Under the pieces are notes generated by a model. That model was given only the letters and a program-made list of their open reading frames with translations, had not been told where the DNA came from and did no database searches. From Nesterenkonia pannonica (GTDB lineage Bacteria > Actinomycetota > Actinomycetes > Actinomycetales > Micrococcaceae), in contig NZ_CP080575.1 of NCBI RefSeq assembly GCF_019575955.1, positions 1,364,001 through 1,428,000 of the forward strand: a stretch of 64,000 nt of DNA, written 5' to 3'. Position numbers and translations under genes: made by a program. How positions within the stretch are numbered: position 1 is the stretch's first letter; the number at the start of each line of letters is the position of its first letter. Shown here piece after piece: positions 51,077 through 62,540 of the stretch.

Positions 51077-51632
51077 ATGATCAGCGCAGACGTGATCCGC
51101 GCAGCCGATGACTACGGCGGAAACCCACTGGTCCCCAACTGGTGGGAGGCTTAAGCACTGCGGCTGTCTCCTTCTTGGTGCTGCTCTTCATCATCATGAA
51201 GTACGTCGCGCCCAAGTTCGAGGAGACCTACCAAGCGCGTGTGGCTGCCATCGAAGGCGGCATAAGCGAAGCCGAAGAGGCCAAGGCCGAGGCCGAAGCA
51301 CTGAAGGCCGAATACGAGAAGAACCTCGCTGAATCAGCGCCGCGGCGTCGCAGATCAGAGAAGAGGCTCGTGCCGAGGGGGCCCAGATCGTGGCTGAAGC
51401 CCAAGAAAAGGCTGCGGCTGAGTCAGGCCGCATCCGCGAGCAGGCTCAGGCGCAGATCGAAGCGGAGCGGGCTGCAGCTGCAGCCTCTCTCAAGGCTGAC
51501 GTCGGTGCGCTTGCCTCGGAGCTGGCGGGCAAGATCGTCGGCGAGGCTCTTGAGGACGACGCTCGCTCGCAGCGCGTGGTCGACCGGTTCCTGGCTGATC
51601 TTGACGCTGAGCAGGCAGGAGCCTCCAAGTAA
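51077..51632 (+). CDS. atpF: ATP synthase Fo subunit b
   Basis: Peripheral stalk: short N-terminus (NPLVPNWWEAG), one membrane helix (AAVSFLVLLFIIMKYVAP) and a long Ala/Glu-rich coiled coil (EEAKAEAEALKAEYEKNLAE...IREEARAEGAQIVAEAQEKAAAE). The GAGGCTTAAGCACTG at 51147-51161 puts a TAA after WWEA; reading GCTGGC for GCTTAAGC restores EAGTAAVSF. A second break near 51340 (AESRAAASQ). ATG at 51077. Overlaps atpH by one base. Confidence 0.88.
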
Positions 51633-52439
51633 TGGCAACGGTGACCACGGAATCCCTCGCGAGCCTGCAGTCAGACCTCGCAGAGACCCTTCGTGCTGCC
51701 GATCTGAAGGTCGCCGACGAGCTGTTCGCGGCCGTGGACGTCATGGACACATCCGCGTCGCTTCGCCGTTCGCTGACGGACCTTCGAGGGAGCCCGCAGA
51801 GCGTGCCGGCTGTCGTCCGACGACTGTTCGGCGACAAAGCGGCGAGCACCACGGTGGCGGTCCTGGAGGCTGTCGCGTCTCGGCGTTGGAGCAGGGCGAG
51901 AGATCTCTCTGACGCGGTGGAGACGCTCGCCGTCACCACCGTTGCGGCTGTTGCCGAGCGCGGAGGCCTTCACGGCCTTGAAGAGCTTGAGGCTCAGCTG
52001 CTCGGCTTCCGCCGGACCGTCTCCGAGTCCCATGAGCTGCAGCGCGCATTGGCTGACGGACAGGCGCCTGACGAGGCCAAGCAGAAGCTGGCCGCACGGC
52101 TCAGTCCTCAGGCCTCGTCCGAAGCTCGCCTTCTGATCGATCGAACGGTCACGGCCCCCGTGGTCTGCGCCCGGCAGCGCTGCTGGCACGCTTCGCGGAG
52201 CAGGTGGCTGCGCGGCAGCATCGTTGGATTGCCCAGGTCACCGTGGCGAAGAGCCTCGACGGCTCCAACCTCGAGAAGCTTTCGACAGGTCTGAACCGCT
52301 ACTTCGGACGAGAGCTGCGCTTAGACGTCGCCGTCGACCCCGAGTGGTGGGCGGCATCCGAGTCCAGGTCGGCGATGAAGTGGTCGACTCGACCATGGCT
52401 GGCCGACTGAACAGCCTCACCCGAAACATCACCAGCTGA
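51632..52439 (+). CDS. atpH: ATP synthase F1 subunit delta
   Basis: Connects F1 to the b stalk. SASLRRSLTDLRGSPQSVPAVVRRLFGDKAASTTVAVLEAVASRRWS is the actinobacterial delta N-terminal domain; the C-terminal RWIAQVTVAKSLDGSNLEKLSTGLNRYFGRELRLDVAVDPE then VVGGIRVQVGDEVVDSTMAGRLNSL is highly typical. Breaks near 52163 and 52347. Total ~269 aa, the long actinobacterial form. Ends 90 bases before atpA. Confidence 0.9.
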
Positions 52440-52529
52440 CCGGGCTTAGCCTGGTAGGCAACAGAAGTTTTTACAGACCCCTCAGGGCCTGACCCCAGGC
52501 CTGATGACCAAGGAGAGCAGGAGACGCCG

Positions 52530-54154
52530 ATGGCCGACTTGACCATCAACGCCGATGACGTCCGCAATGCACTGAATGAGTTTGCCGCGTCCTACGACCC
52601 GGGCAGCGCCGAGAAGACCGAAGTTGGTCGCGTGATCTCGGCGGCAGACGGCATCGCACGTGTCGAGGGCCTTCCTCGGCCATGTCGAACGAGCTGCTGC
52701 GCTTCGAGGACGGCACGCTTGGCCTTGCCCAGAACCTTGACACCCGTGAGATCGGCGTCGTCGTGCTCGGCGAGTTCTCCGGCATCGAGGAGGGGCAGGA
52801 AGTGACGCGCACGGGCGAGGTGCTGTCAGTGCCCGTGGGCGACAAGTTCCTCGGCCGTGTCGTGGACCCCTGGGCAACCCCATCGACGATCTCGGCGACA
52901 TCGAAGCAGAGGGCCGACGAGCGCTCGAGCTGCAGGCGCCGGGAGTGACCCAGCGCCAGTCCGTCGGCGAGCCCCTGCAGACCGGAATCAAGGCCATCGA
53001 CGCCATGATCCCGATCGGTCGTGGCCAGCGCCAGCTCATCATCGGTGACAGGCAGACCGGAAAGACTGCCATCGGCATCGACGCGATTCTCAACCAGAAG
53101 GAGAACTGGGAGTCGGGCGACGTCAGCAAGCAGGTCCGCTGCATCTACGTGGCTGTCGGGCAGAAGGCGTCGACCATTGCTGGTGTGCGTCAGACTCTGG
53201 CAGACAACGGTGCACTTGATTACACCACTATCGTGGCGGCCCCTGCGTCAGACCCTTCCGGATTCAAGTACCTGGCGCCTTTGCTTACTCTGCTATCGGG
53301 CAGCACTGGATGTACGGCGGGAAGCACGTGCTGATCATCTTTGATGACCTGTCGAAGCAGGCGGAAGCGTACCGTGCGATTTCGCTTCTGCTGCGCCGTC
53401 CGCCCGGACGTGAAGCCTTCCCTGGCGACGTGTTCTACCTCCACTCACGCTTGCTGGAGCGTTGCGCAAAGCTCTCTGACGAGCTCGGTGCGGGATCGAT
53501 GACGGGCCTGCCGATCATCGAAACTAAGGCCAACGATGTGGGTGCGTTCATCCCCACGAACGTCATCTCCATCACCGACGGCCAGATCTTCCTCCAATCA
53601 GACCTCTTCAACGCGAACCAGCGCCCAGCCGTTGACGTGGGCATCTCGGTGTCGCGAGTTGGCGGTGCCGCTCAGGTCAAGGCGATGAAGAAGGTCGCTT
53701 GGCGACGTTGAAGCTCGACCTGGCTCAGTATCGAGACATGCAGTCGTTCGCGATGTTCGCATCGGACCTGGACGCAGCCACGCGAAAGCAGCTCACCCGT
53801 GGTGAGCGGCAGACTGAGCTCCTCAAGCAGCCGCAGTACACCCCATACCGTGTCGAGGACCAGGTGGCCTCCATCTGGGCTTACGCCCAGGGCCACCTTG
53901 ACGACATTGAGACGGCGGACGTCAACCGCTTCGAGACCGAGTGGATCGATTACCTGAAGCGCAAGACCTCCGTGCTGACCAACATCGCTGCGACGGGGAA
54001 GCTGGAGGACGACACCGTCGCTGCCCTGAAGAGCGGCATGGAGGAGTTCAAGCGTCAGTTCCAGGCTGAAGGCAAAGATTCCCTCGTTGGCAACGAAGAG
54101 ACGGAAGCCCTCAGCGACCAGGACATCGATCAGGAAGAGATCAAGACTTCCTGA
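52530..54154 (+). CDS. atpA: ATP synthase F1 subunit alpha
   Basis: Non-catalytic nucleotide-binding subunit. P-loop [48 protein letters not shown] and [19 protein letters not shown] are diagnostic. Breaks near 52675 and 52870. At 53283 the conserved PFAGSAIGQHW is recorded with GCTTAC plus a lost C; at 53697 VAGTLKLDL contains GCTTGGCG; at 53879 the conserved WAG reads WAY (GCTTAC). The acidic tail ([13 protein letters not shown]) is ordinary. ATG at 52530 after GGAGACG. Confidence 0.95.
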
Positions 54155-54194
54155 GCCGGGAGTCGTGCCCTCCTCCGACTGAGAAAGGACTTAC

Positions 54195-55081
54195 ATGGGA
54201 GCCCAGATCCGGGTCTATCGCCAGAAGATCAAGTCGACATCGTCGATGAAGAAGATCTTCAAGGCGATGGAGCTGATCGCGACGTCCCGCGTGCTTAAGG
54301 CACGCGACCGCGCCCAAGCCTCCACGCCCTACGCAGAGGCCATCACCCGAGCAGTTGCGGCTGTTGCCGGTCAGGGAGAGATTGAGCATGTCCTGACCCA
54401 GAAGGCGGAGAGCCCACGGCGGGCCGCAGTGCTCATCATGAGCTCAGACCGCGGTCTCGCCGGGGCCTACTCCACCAATGTGATCAAGCGCTCCGAGCAG
54501 CTCTTGGCGCGTCTGAAGGAAGATGGAATCGAAGCTCGTCCGTATTTGTATGGGCGCAAGGTTCAGCAGTTCTACGACTTCCGCGACCGTGAGTATGACG
54601 GGGTGTGGTCCGGCAGCACGGACAAGCCCGAGGTGGCCCGGTCCCAGGAGATTGGTCGCACCCTCGTGAATCGCTTCACGCAGGAGACGGATCAGGACGG
54701 CGTTGATGAGATCTATCTCGTCTACACGCAGTTCGAATCCATGGTGAGCCAGGATCCTGTGGTGCGACGACTCCTCCCTCTGAGCGTTGCGAAGGAGACC
54801 GACGAGGCCGGGGATACGTACCCCAATATGACTTCGAGCCGAATCCTGCCGACGTTCTCGACGAGCTGCTGCCTCGCTACATCGAGTCGCGCATCTTCTC
54901 GGCAATGCTCGAGGCGTCTGCGTCTGAGCTCGCAGCACGCCAGAGGGCGATGAAGTCCGCTTACGACAACGCCAGCGAGCTCATCGAGAAGTACACCCGT
55001 CTGCGCAACAACGCGCGCCAGGCCGAGATCACGCAGGAGCTGTCCGAGCTTATTGCCGGCGCAGATGCGCTGGCCTCCTGA
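54195..55081 (+). CDS. atpG: ATP synthase F1 subunit gamma
   Basis: Central rotor. [36 protein letters not shown] at the N-terminus and the C-terminal helix [44 protein letters not shown] are unmistakable. One break near 54828 ([17 protein letters not shown]). At 54959 GCTTAC gives SAYDNA where a small residue is usual. GCCGGC at 55056 (IAGADAL) is intact, showing the corruption is incomplete. ATG at 54195 after AGAAAGGA. Confidence 0.94.
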
Positions 55082-55126
55082 TCAGCACACAAGACATCAA
55101 GCACAATCGAGTGAAGTGAGAAAGTG

Positions 55127-56584
<1,458 letters not shown>

Positions 56585-56590
56585 TCGGCC

Positions 56591-56860
56591 ATGGCTGAGC
56601 TGGATGTCCAGATCGTTGCCAGTGACCATGCCGTATGGCATGGGAAAGCCACCGAGATCAGCGCTCGCACCGTTGAAGGCTCCATTGGCATACTGCCCGG
56701 CCACACGCCCGTCCTGGCGATCCTCGGCGAAGGCGAAGTTGTGATTCGGTCCATCGACCACGGCACGGTGAAGGCGCATGCCAGCGGAGGATTCTTCTCC
56801 GTCGACGATGACAGGATCACGATCGTCGCAGACGACGCCAGTCTCACCACCGAGGGCTGA
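56591..56860 (+). CDS. atpC: ATP synthase F1 subunit epsilon
   Basis: 89 aa: the beta-sandwich domain ([47 protein letters not shown]...[18 protein letters not shown]). The usual C-terminal helical hairpin is absent, as in many actinobacteria, where the short form ends after the sandwich. No frame break. Ends the operon; terminator 28 bases on. Confidence 0.93.
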   Translation: MAELDVQIVASDHAVWHGKATEISARTVEGSIGILPGHTPVLAILGEGEVVIRSIDHGTVKAHASGGFFSVDDDRITIVADDASLTTEG

Positions 56861-56887
56861 GCAGGCCCAGCCCCATTCACTCGAAAG

Positions 56888-56919
56888 AAATCCCCGGCGC
56901 CCTGAGCTGCCGGGGATTT
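56888..56919 (+). terminator. Terminator of the atp operon
   Basis: AAATCCCCGG (56888-56897) pairs perfectly with CCGGGGATTT (56910-56919), loop CGCCCTGAGCTG, followed by CGTCTC. Confidence 0.85.
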
Positions 56920-56944
56920 CGTCTCTGCGATAGGATCTTCGACC

Positions 56945-57636
56945 GTGCGCCTCGTCATCGCCACCTGTTCCGTCACCTATACCGGACGTCTCAACGCCCA
57001 CCTCCCACTGGCCTGCTTACCATCATGATCAAGTCCGACGGTGCTGTGCTCGTCCACTCTGATGGAGGGTCCTACAAGCCGCTCAACTGGATGTCCCCAC
57101 CAGCCTCGCTGCGTCGTACCGAGCCCACCGGCGAAGAAGCCGCGGCCGGGATCACAGACGTGTGGACCGTCAGCGCTGAGAAAAGCGACGATACCCTGAG
57201 CATTCTGATCGAAGAGATCCACCACGACTCCGCCCACGACCTCGGCGCCGACCCTGGTCTGGTGAAGGACGGAGTGGAGGCTGATCTCCAACGGCTGCTC
57301 GCAGACCAGATGACCAGGCTGGGAGATGGCTACCGCCTGATACGACGCGAACATTCGACGCCCATAGGCCCTGTCGACATCCTGGCCAAAGGGCCCGACG
57401 GAACCGTAGCGGTCGAGCTGAAGCGTCGCGGCGACATCGACGGCGTGGAGCAGCTGACCCGCTATCTCGACCTTCTCAATCGCGACCCGATGCTCGCACC
57501 GGTCAGCGGCGTGTTCGCCGCGCAGCAGATCAAGCCGCAGGCGCGTACCCTGGCAGAGGACCGCGGTATCCGGTGCGTCCTCTTGGATTACGCGGATATG
57601 AAGGGCGAAGAATCAGGAGAGCCGCGGCTGTTCTGA
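56945..57636 (+). CDS. nucS: Mismatch-specific endonuclease NucS (EndoMS)
   Basis: NucS replaces MutSL repair in actinobacteria. N-terminal DNA-binding domain ([23 protein letters not shown]..., [15 protein letters not shown]) and nuclease domain with [38 protein letters not shown] (Asp, Glu, Lys catalytic set). The C-terminal EPRLF resembles the known beta-clamp-binding tail. GTG at 56945. Bases are missing near 57010, where ATRLLIMIKSDG is expected and GCTTACC appears. Location just after atpC is conserved in Micrococcales. Confidence 0.92.
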
Positions 57637-57663
57637 GACCCCCAGGCTGCAGAGAATAGAAGC

Positions 57664-57956
57664 ATGGCACACCGGAAGAGGAACAAGTGGCAGCGAGAGG
57701 CGCGGCCGCTCGCACTCATTTCCTCGCGTCCGACCGGCACACCTCCAGCACGGTCAGACGCCGGGACGGCGAGTACCACGTCCGGCACATTCCAGGCACA
57801 GCTGCGTCTAAGTCATATACCTGCCCTGGCTGCAGGCTGAGCATCGCCCCCGGTACGGCCCACATCGTGGCGTGGCGCGCAGACTTCGTCCTGGGGGACC
57901 GGTATGCCGCCGAGCAGCGAAGACACTGGCACCTCAACTGCTGGCGGATCTCCTGA
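57664..57956 (+). CDS. Small zinc-ribbon-like protein (often labelled ATP/GTP-binding)
   Basis: Corrected start MAHRKRNKWQREARPLALISS at 57664; after a shift between 57715 and 57750 it continues RRRDGEYHVRHIPG and YTCPGCRLSIAPGTAHIVAW...RRHWHLNCW. The CPGC plus H..C pattern is a probable zinc site. Homologues beside nucS are frequently annotated only as ATP/GTP-binding protein without evidence. Role unknown; conserved position suggests a nucleic-acid link. About 97 aa. Confidence 0.65.
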
Positions 57957-57970
57957 CTGCAGACCTCGAA

Positions 57971-58000
57971 TTGTAACCATTTCGTTATATTCGGTATGAT
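57971..58000 (+). promoter_or_regulatory. Sigma-70 promoter for the acidic-tailed membrane protein
   Basis: TTGTAA (57971-57976), 18-base spacer, TATGAT (57995-58000), in an AT-rich segment 39 bases before the GTG at 58039; AAGGA lies between. Confidence 0.65.
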
Positions 58001-58038
58001 ATGCCGCTGGACATTCCTCCCATCCCAAGGAACCCCAC

Positions 58039-59985
58039 GTGCGTTTTCTTTCTGCTGTCGCAGCCTTCATCGCTTACCTCGTGCTGCTGGCGCTGGGCGT
58101 CAATGAGCTCACCGGCTTCACCGCCGAAGAGTCCCACACCGTCTATCCCGAAGGCGTCGAAGAAGCTCCCTTCACCGTTGTCACGGAGGACCTCATCGAC
58201 GAGCAGGAGGGCCGCGAGGAGTTCACCATCGAGGCGGAGGGTGAATACACCCTGGCACTGGGACGCACGTACGATATCGACGCCTGGCTGGAGGGCGTGA
58301 CGCACAACCGCCTCCTCGGCGTCGCTGAGTCGGACGATCCAGACGTCGACTCCTACGTCGAGGCCGAGCACATCGAAGGCGAGGAGGCGATCGAGAACCC
58401 CGCCGATTCGGACCTCTGGGTGGCCGTCCAGGAGGAGGAGGGGGAGATCCTCTACAGGTGGAGCACACCTGATGAGTCCGGTGACTGGGCCCTTCTGATC
58501 TTCCGTGACGGCGAAGAGGCCGCACCTGCAACGATCACAACGACCGAGACGGAGCTCTTCTCCCGTGACCAGGCCATCTGGCTCACTGTCGGCGGCGGGC
58601 TTCTGCTCCTGGTATCCGTCGGCCTGTTCTACTGGGCTATGGCAGCTCGCCGCCGCGGAAAGGACGAGGACGACATGGACACCACAGACGCATCGCCTGA
58701 AGGCACGGAGGCGACCGCTGAGAGCGCCGATGAGAGCCGCGCCTCGGGCCGGGGCGGAGCAGCGACCACGCTTGCAGCGGTCGCCGCTCTGAGCCTGGGA
58801 CTGACTGCACTGCCCGGACCGCAGTCAGCCTCTGCGGCAGAGCCGGAGGATGAGGATGCGGACACCGAAGTAGACGGCGATATGCCCTCAGAGGGCTACT
58901 CCGTGCTGCTGCAGTCACAGCTCGACCGAATTCTGGAGGATGTCGCTTACTCGGTCGAGGAGGCCGATGAGGCCCAGGACGCAGACCTGATGGAGCCGAG
59001 AGTCGCGGAGCAGGCGCTCGAAACCCGCGAGCTGGAGTATCGCAATCACGAGATCGCCGACAGTGATCTGCCCCTGCCCATCGGCACGGAGATTGTCTCT
59101 GCCGCAGTGACCAGCGATCAGACGTTCCCTCGTCAGGCTGTCGTTATGACCGAGCATCCGGATCAGGAGGTTCCTCAGATCCTGGTCCTGGAGCAGGAGG
59201 ACGTGCACGAGAACTACCGCCTGATTCATCTGACGACCATGGCGCCGGGCACTGAGTTCTCGGCCATCTCCCCGAAGAGGGCGGGATCAGCTCCGTCTCG
59301 CTCCAGGGCGAAGGATTTCTCACGGGTCTCGCCGAGTACTTCTCGGACGCGGAGCACGAATACGGCGAGAACGTTGAAGAGAGCATCTACATCGACGACG
59401 TCCACGCCTATTACGAGGAGATCGACGAAGGCGCGGAAGCCGTGGACATCGACTTCTCGCTCGACGAAGTCTCCGAGGAGATGACAGGCCTCGAGCTGCC
59501 TGACGGATCCCAGCTGCTGGTAAGCAACTTCTCCCGCACCATGGAGTTCACCCCAGGAGTCCGGTGACACCATCTACCTGGACAACGACCTGATCGAAGC
59601 ATTCGTCGGCACGGACTGGACTACGTGGACCACCCGTATGACAACAGTTCACTCGGTGCTTCTGCACGTGCCTGCCGGGTTCGACCCCGAGGAAGGCGCC
59701 GACGACGAGGGAATCACCCTCCTGGGAGTCCACGAGGTGGACGAGTCTGCCTACATCGACGTTCCCGACTGGGCGGACGAGTATGACGCAGCCCTGCCGC
59801 CGGAGGACCAGGCTGAGGACGTCGACGACGAGGAAGCCGCCGAGGAGGAGGACGAGCAGCAGGACGAAGAGGCCTCCGACGAGGACGAGTCTGAGGACGA
59901 GGACTCCGAAGACGACGAGGATGCCTCCGAGGACGAAGACGACGATAATGGTGACGACGACGCTGACGCCGACGAAGAGGACTGA
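58039..59985 (+). CDS. Unrecognised multi-segment membrane protein with extreme acidic tail
   Basis: I do not recognise this family. GTG at 58039 starts an N-terminal helix ([19 protein letters not shown]), an acidic extracytoplasmic region (to residue ~170), a second helix ([21 protein letters not shown]) followed by RRRGKDEDD, an Asp/Glu/Ser linker, a third segment resembling a signal peptide ([20 protein letters not shown] then SASAAEPE), and a second large domain ([49 protein letters not shown]). The last ~55 residues are almost all Asp/Glu/Ser/Ala. Breaks near 59270 and 59560. About 648 aa, behind its own promoter. Confidence 0.6.
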
Positions 59986-59989
59986 TCGA

Positions 59990-60929
59990 ATGACGGAGCA
60001 GCACACCGGCGGTGCCGGGTCCAGCGTGAACACCAGGGGGCGGTGGACCTCTCTGCCCTTTCGGGAGCCTCACCATCAGGACAGCAGCAGCCGTCCTCTG
60101 CCCCGGGCAGCAACGACTCCTGGGTGATAGAGGCCGAGCCGCAGCGCCTGCAGGAGGTCGTCCAGCTCTCCTCGCGGGTGCCCCTGCTGGTGCTGATCCA
60201 CTCTGACGACCCGACGTCTCAGAAGTTCCGAGACACGCTCTCCCAAGCGGTGGATGCTAAGGGCGGTCGTGCCGTCCTGGCGACGATCGACGCGGCTGCG
60301 AACCCGCAGCTCGCTCAGCAGGCGGGCCAGCTCCCGTGGTGACCGCCTTCATCTCGGGGCAGCCCGTGGGGAGTTCGACTCGAGCGCACCCGTCGAACAG
60401 CTGCCCCAGGTGGTGGACCAGATCCTGCAGATGGCCACCCAGAACGGGGTGAGCGGCACCGTGCTTAAGCTCAGTCTCGCCGCGGTGGGGACCAGCAGGG
60501 CGAGGAGGAGGCACCGCTTCCACCCCTGCACCAGAAGGCGGTCGATGCGCTCGAGGGAGGTGACCTCGACGGTGCTGTCGCTGCGTATGAGCAGGCGCTG
60601 AAGGAGAACCCGGCCGATGAGGATGCCAAGCTCGGCGCGGCGCAGGCAAAGCTCATGCAGCGCACGCAGAGCGCGGACCTCAGCGAGGTGCGGCAGCGCG
60701 CTGCCGATGAGCCTGACAGTGTGGAGGCTCAGACAGCCGCCGCGGATGTGGACGTCCTGGGCGGCCACGTCGAAGATGCCTTCGCCAGGCTCGTCCGCTT
60801 CATCCAGGCTCATCCTGGTGAGGAGCGTGAGGCCGCGCGCAAGCACCTCGTCGAGCTCTACAGCATCGTGGGGACAGCGACCCTCGGGTGGCGACTTCGC
60901 GCCGCAGCCTCGCACGGGCGCTGTTCTAA
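59990..60929 (+). CDS. Co-chaperone YbbN-like thioredoxin-fold/TPR protein
   Basis: After a low-complexity N-terminus the thioredoxin-like domain reads VVQLSSRVPLLVLIHSDDPTSQKFRDTLSQAV...VLATIDAAANPQLAQQAGQLPVVTAFISGQPVGEFDSS, without a CxxC, then TPR-like helices (LDGAVAAYEQALKENPADEDAKLGAAQAKLMQRT, GGHVEDAFARLVRFIQAHPGEEREAARKHLVELYSIV). This is the actinobacterial YbbN/CnoX-like organisation. Breaks near 60035, 60340, 60490 and 60873; corrected end RSLARALF at TAA 60927-60929. ATG at 59990 is 5 bases from the previous stop. Confidence 0.78.
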
Positions 60930-60935
60930 GCCGCT

Positions 60936-61947
60936 GTGGCTGTGCGCAGCGCCGGGAGAGCCGGTGGACCGAAGGGCGGGGCGGTCAGCTTCCGCACCGC
61001 CGAGCCCGCCCCCGTTGTTCTTCTGCGCGGCGCCGAAGACTACCTCGCCTCGCGTGCTCTCGATCGCATCAAGGCCGCGCTGCGTGAAAAGCACTCCGAG
61101 CTCGAGTACGCGCGCATGGACGTGTCGGAGGCGGTCGTCGGCGAGCTGTCCACCCTCGCATCTCCGTCTCTGTTCGGGAGCCCCGGCTGATCCTCGCCGA
61201 AGACGTCGCGAAGACGAGCGATGCGTTCCTGTCGGATGCCCTCACATTCCTCGAACAGCCAGTCGATGAGGACGTCACGCTCGTGCTTCGCCATACCGGC
61301 GGAAATCGTGGCAAGAAGCTCCTCGATGCACTCAGCAGGAGAGCGGTCGTCGTCGACTGCGCCGCCGTGAAGTCAGACACCGACAAGCTCGAGTTTCTCC
61401 GCCAGGAGTTCAAAGGGGCGGGGCGCACCATCCATCCCGACGCCGCCCGGGCCCTCGTCGCGGCCGCCGGAGGAACCTTGTCGGACCTCGGCGCCGCCGC
61501 GCAGCAGCTGATGCGCGATGTGCCCGGGGATGTGACCGCGGAGCATGTGGACAAATACTTCGGCGGTCGCGTCGAAGCCAGCGCATTCAAAGTGGCTGAC
61601 GCGGCGTTCGAAGGGCGCGGTGAGGCCGCCATGCGGCTGTACCGGCACGCTCTTGCCACGGGAGTGGCGCCCGTGGCGGTGACCGCTGCACTTGCCCGCA
61701 AGGGGCGCCAAGTGGCGGCCCTCGTCGACCATCGCGGACGCCCGGACCAGCTCGCATCCGCCCTGGGAGCTGCGCCGTGGCAGCTGCAGCAGAGTGCCGA
61801 GACCGCACGCCGATGGACGCCCCGCGCGGCGGCCCGTGCAGTTGAGGCCATTGCCCGTGCCGACGCCGAGGCGAAGGGCGCCGCGCGCACCCCGAGTACT
61901 CGGTGGAGCGGGCCCTTGCCGCGATCGCAGCCGACGCTGGGCGCTGA
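60936..61947 (+). CDS. holA: DNA polymerase III subunit delta
   Basis: Clamp-loader subunit. VVLLRGAEDYLASRALDRIKAAL (degenerate P-loop region), LILAEDVAKTSDAFLSDAL, DVTLVLRHTGGNRGKKLLDAL, and the C-terminal domain ASAFKVADAAFEGRGEAAMRLYRHALATGVAPVAVTAALARKGRQV are typical. GTG at 60936. Breaks near 61180 and 61895; corrected end ALAAIAADAGR at TGA 61945-61947. holA-rpsT-lepA order is conserved in actinobacteria. The 238 bases to rpsT hold a leader with no recognised element. Confidence 0.88.
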
Positions 61948-62185
61948 CGATGCGCGCTCGCGAAAATGGCTCTCCTCTCTGATAAAGTAGAAAATTAGTG
62001 TCTTGAGGTCTGTAGAAGGATCTCAGCGCGCCCGACGACGGCATCAGCGCCTGCGGCTCAGGGCCCTCTACCCGACGGGCCGCAGGTCTTATCGCCATGG
62101 TGCCCCACACCACTGAAGTCTTCAGCCGTCATGGATCGGGAACGCGCAGCCCGTCAACGACGCACACAGAACAGGAATAACCGCG

Positions 62186-62446
62186 ATGGCAAACATCAAG
62201 TCTCAGAAGAAGCGCATCCTCACCAACGAGAAGGCCCGGCAGCGCAACCAGGGCGTCAAGTCCGAGCTGAAGACAGCTGTGAAGAAGGTTCGCAACGCTG
62301 TTGCCTCCGGTGACAAGGACGCGGCCGTCGCAGCTCACCGCTACGCGGCCATGAAGCTGGACAAGGCCGCCTCCAAAGGTGTGATCCACAAGAACCAGGC
62401 GGCGAACCGCAAGTCTGGTCTGGCAGCCAAGGTGAACGCTCTCTGA
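62186..62446 (+). CDS. rpsT: 30S ribosomal protein S20
   Basis: 86 aa, basic helical protein that binds 16S r[36 protein letters not shown], ending [21 protein letters not shown]. No frame break. Followed by a terminator. Confidence 0.97.
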   Translation: MANIKSQKKRILTNEKARQRNQGVKSELKTAVKKVRNAVASGDKDAAVAAHRYAAMKLDKAASKGVIHKNQAANRKSGLAAKVNAL

Positions 62447-62463
62447 TCACCCGCTCTGCCGTT

Positions 62464-62500
62464 CGAAGGCTCCGCTCCTCACTGGGGCGGAGCCTTCGGC
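62464..62500 (+). terminator. Terminator after rpsT
   Basis: CGAAGGCTCCGC (62464-62475) pairs with GGCGGAGCCTTCG (62488-62500) around TCCTCACTGG; GCGTATT follows. Confidence 0.85.
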
Positions 62501-62540
62501 GTATTATGGAGCACTGATTCTCCCCGCCGCCGAGCAAAGG

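Noticed and set aside
59800-59985. Polyacidic segment as a frameshift artefact
   Set aside because: The Asp/Glu run is in the same frame as [12 protein letters not shown] upstream and ends at a stop just before a well-formed start, so it appears genuine.
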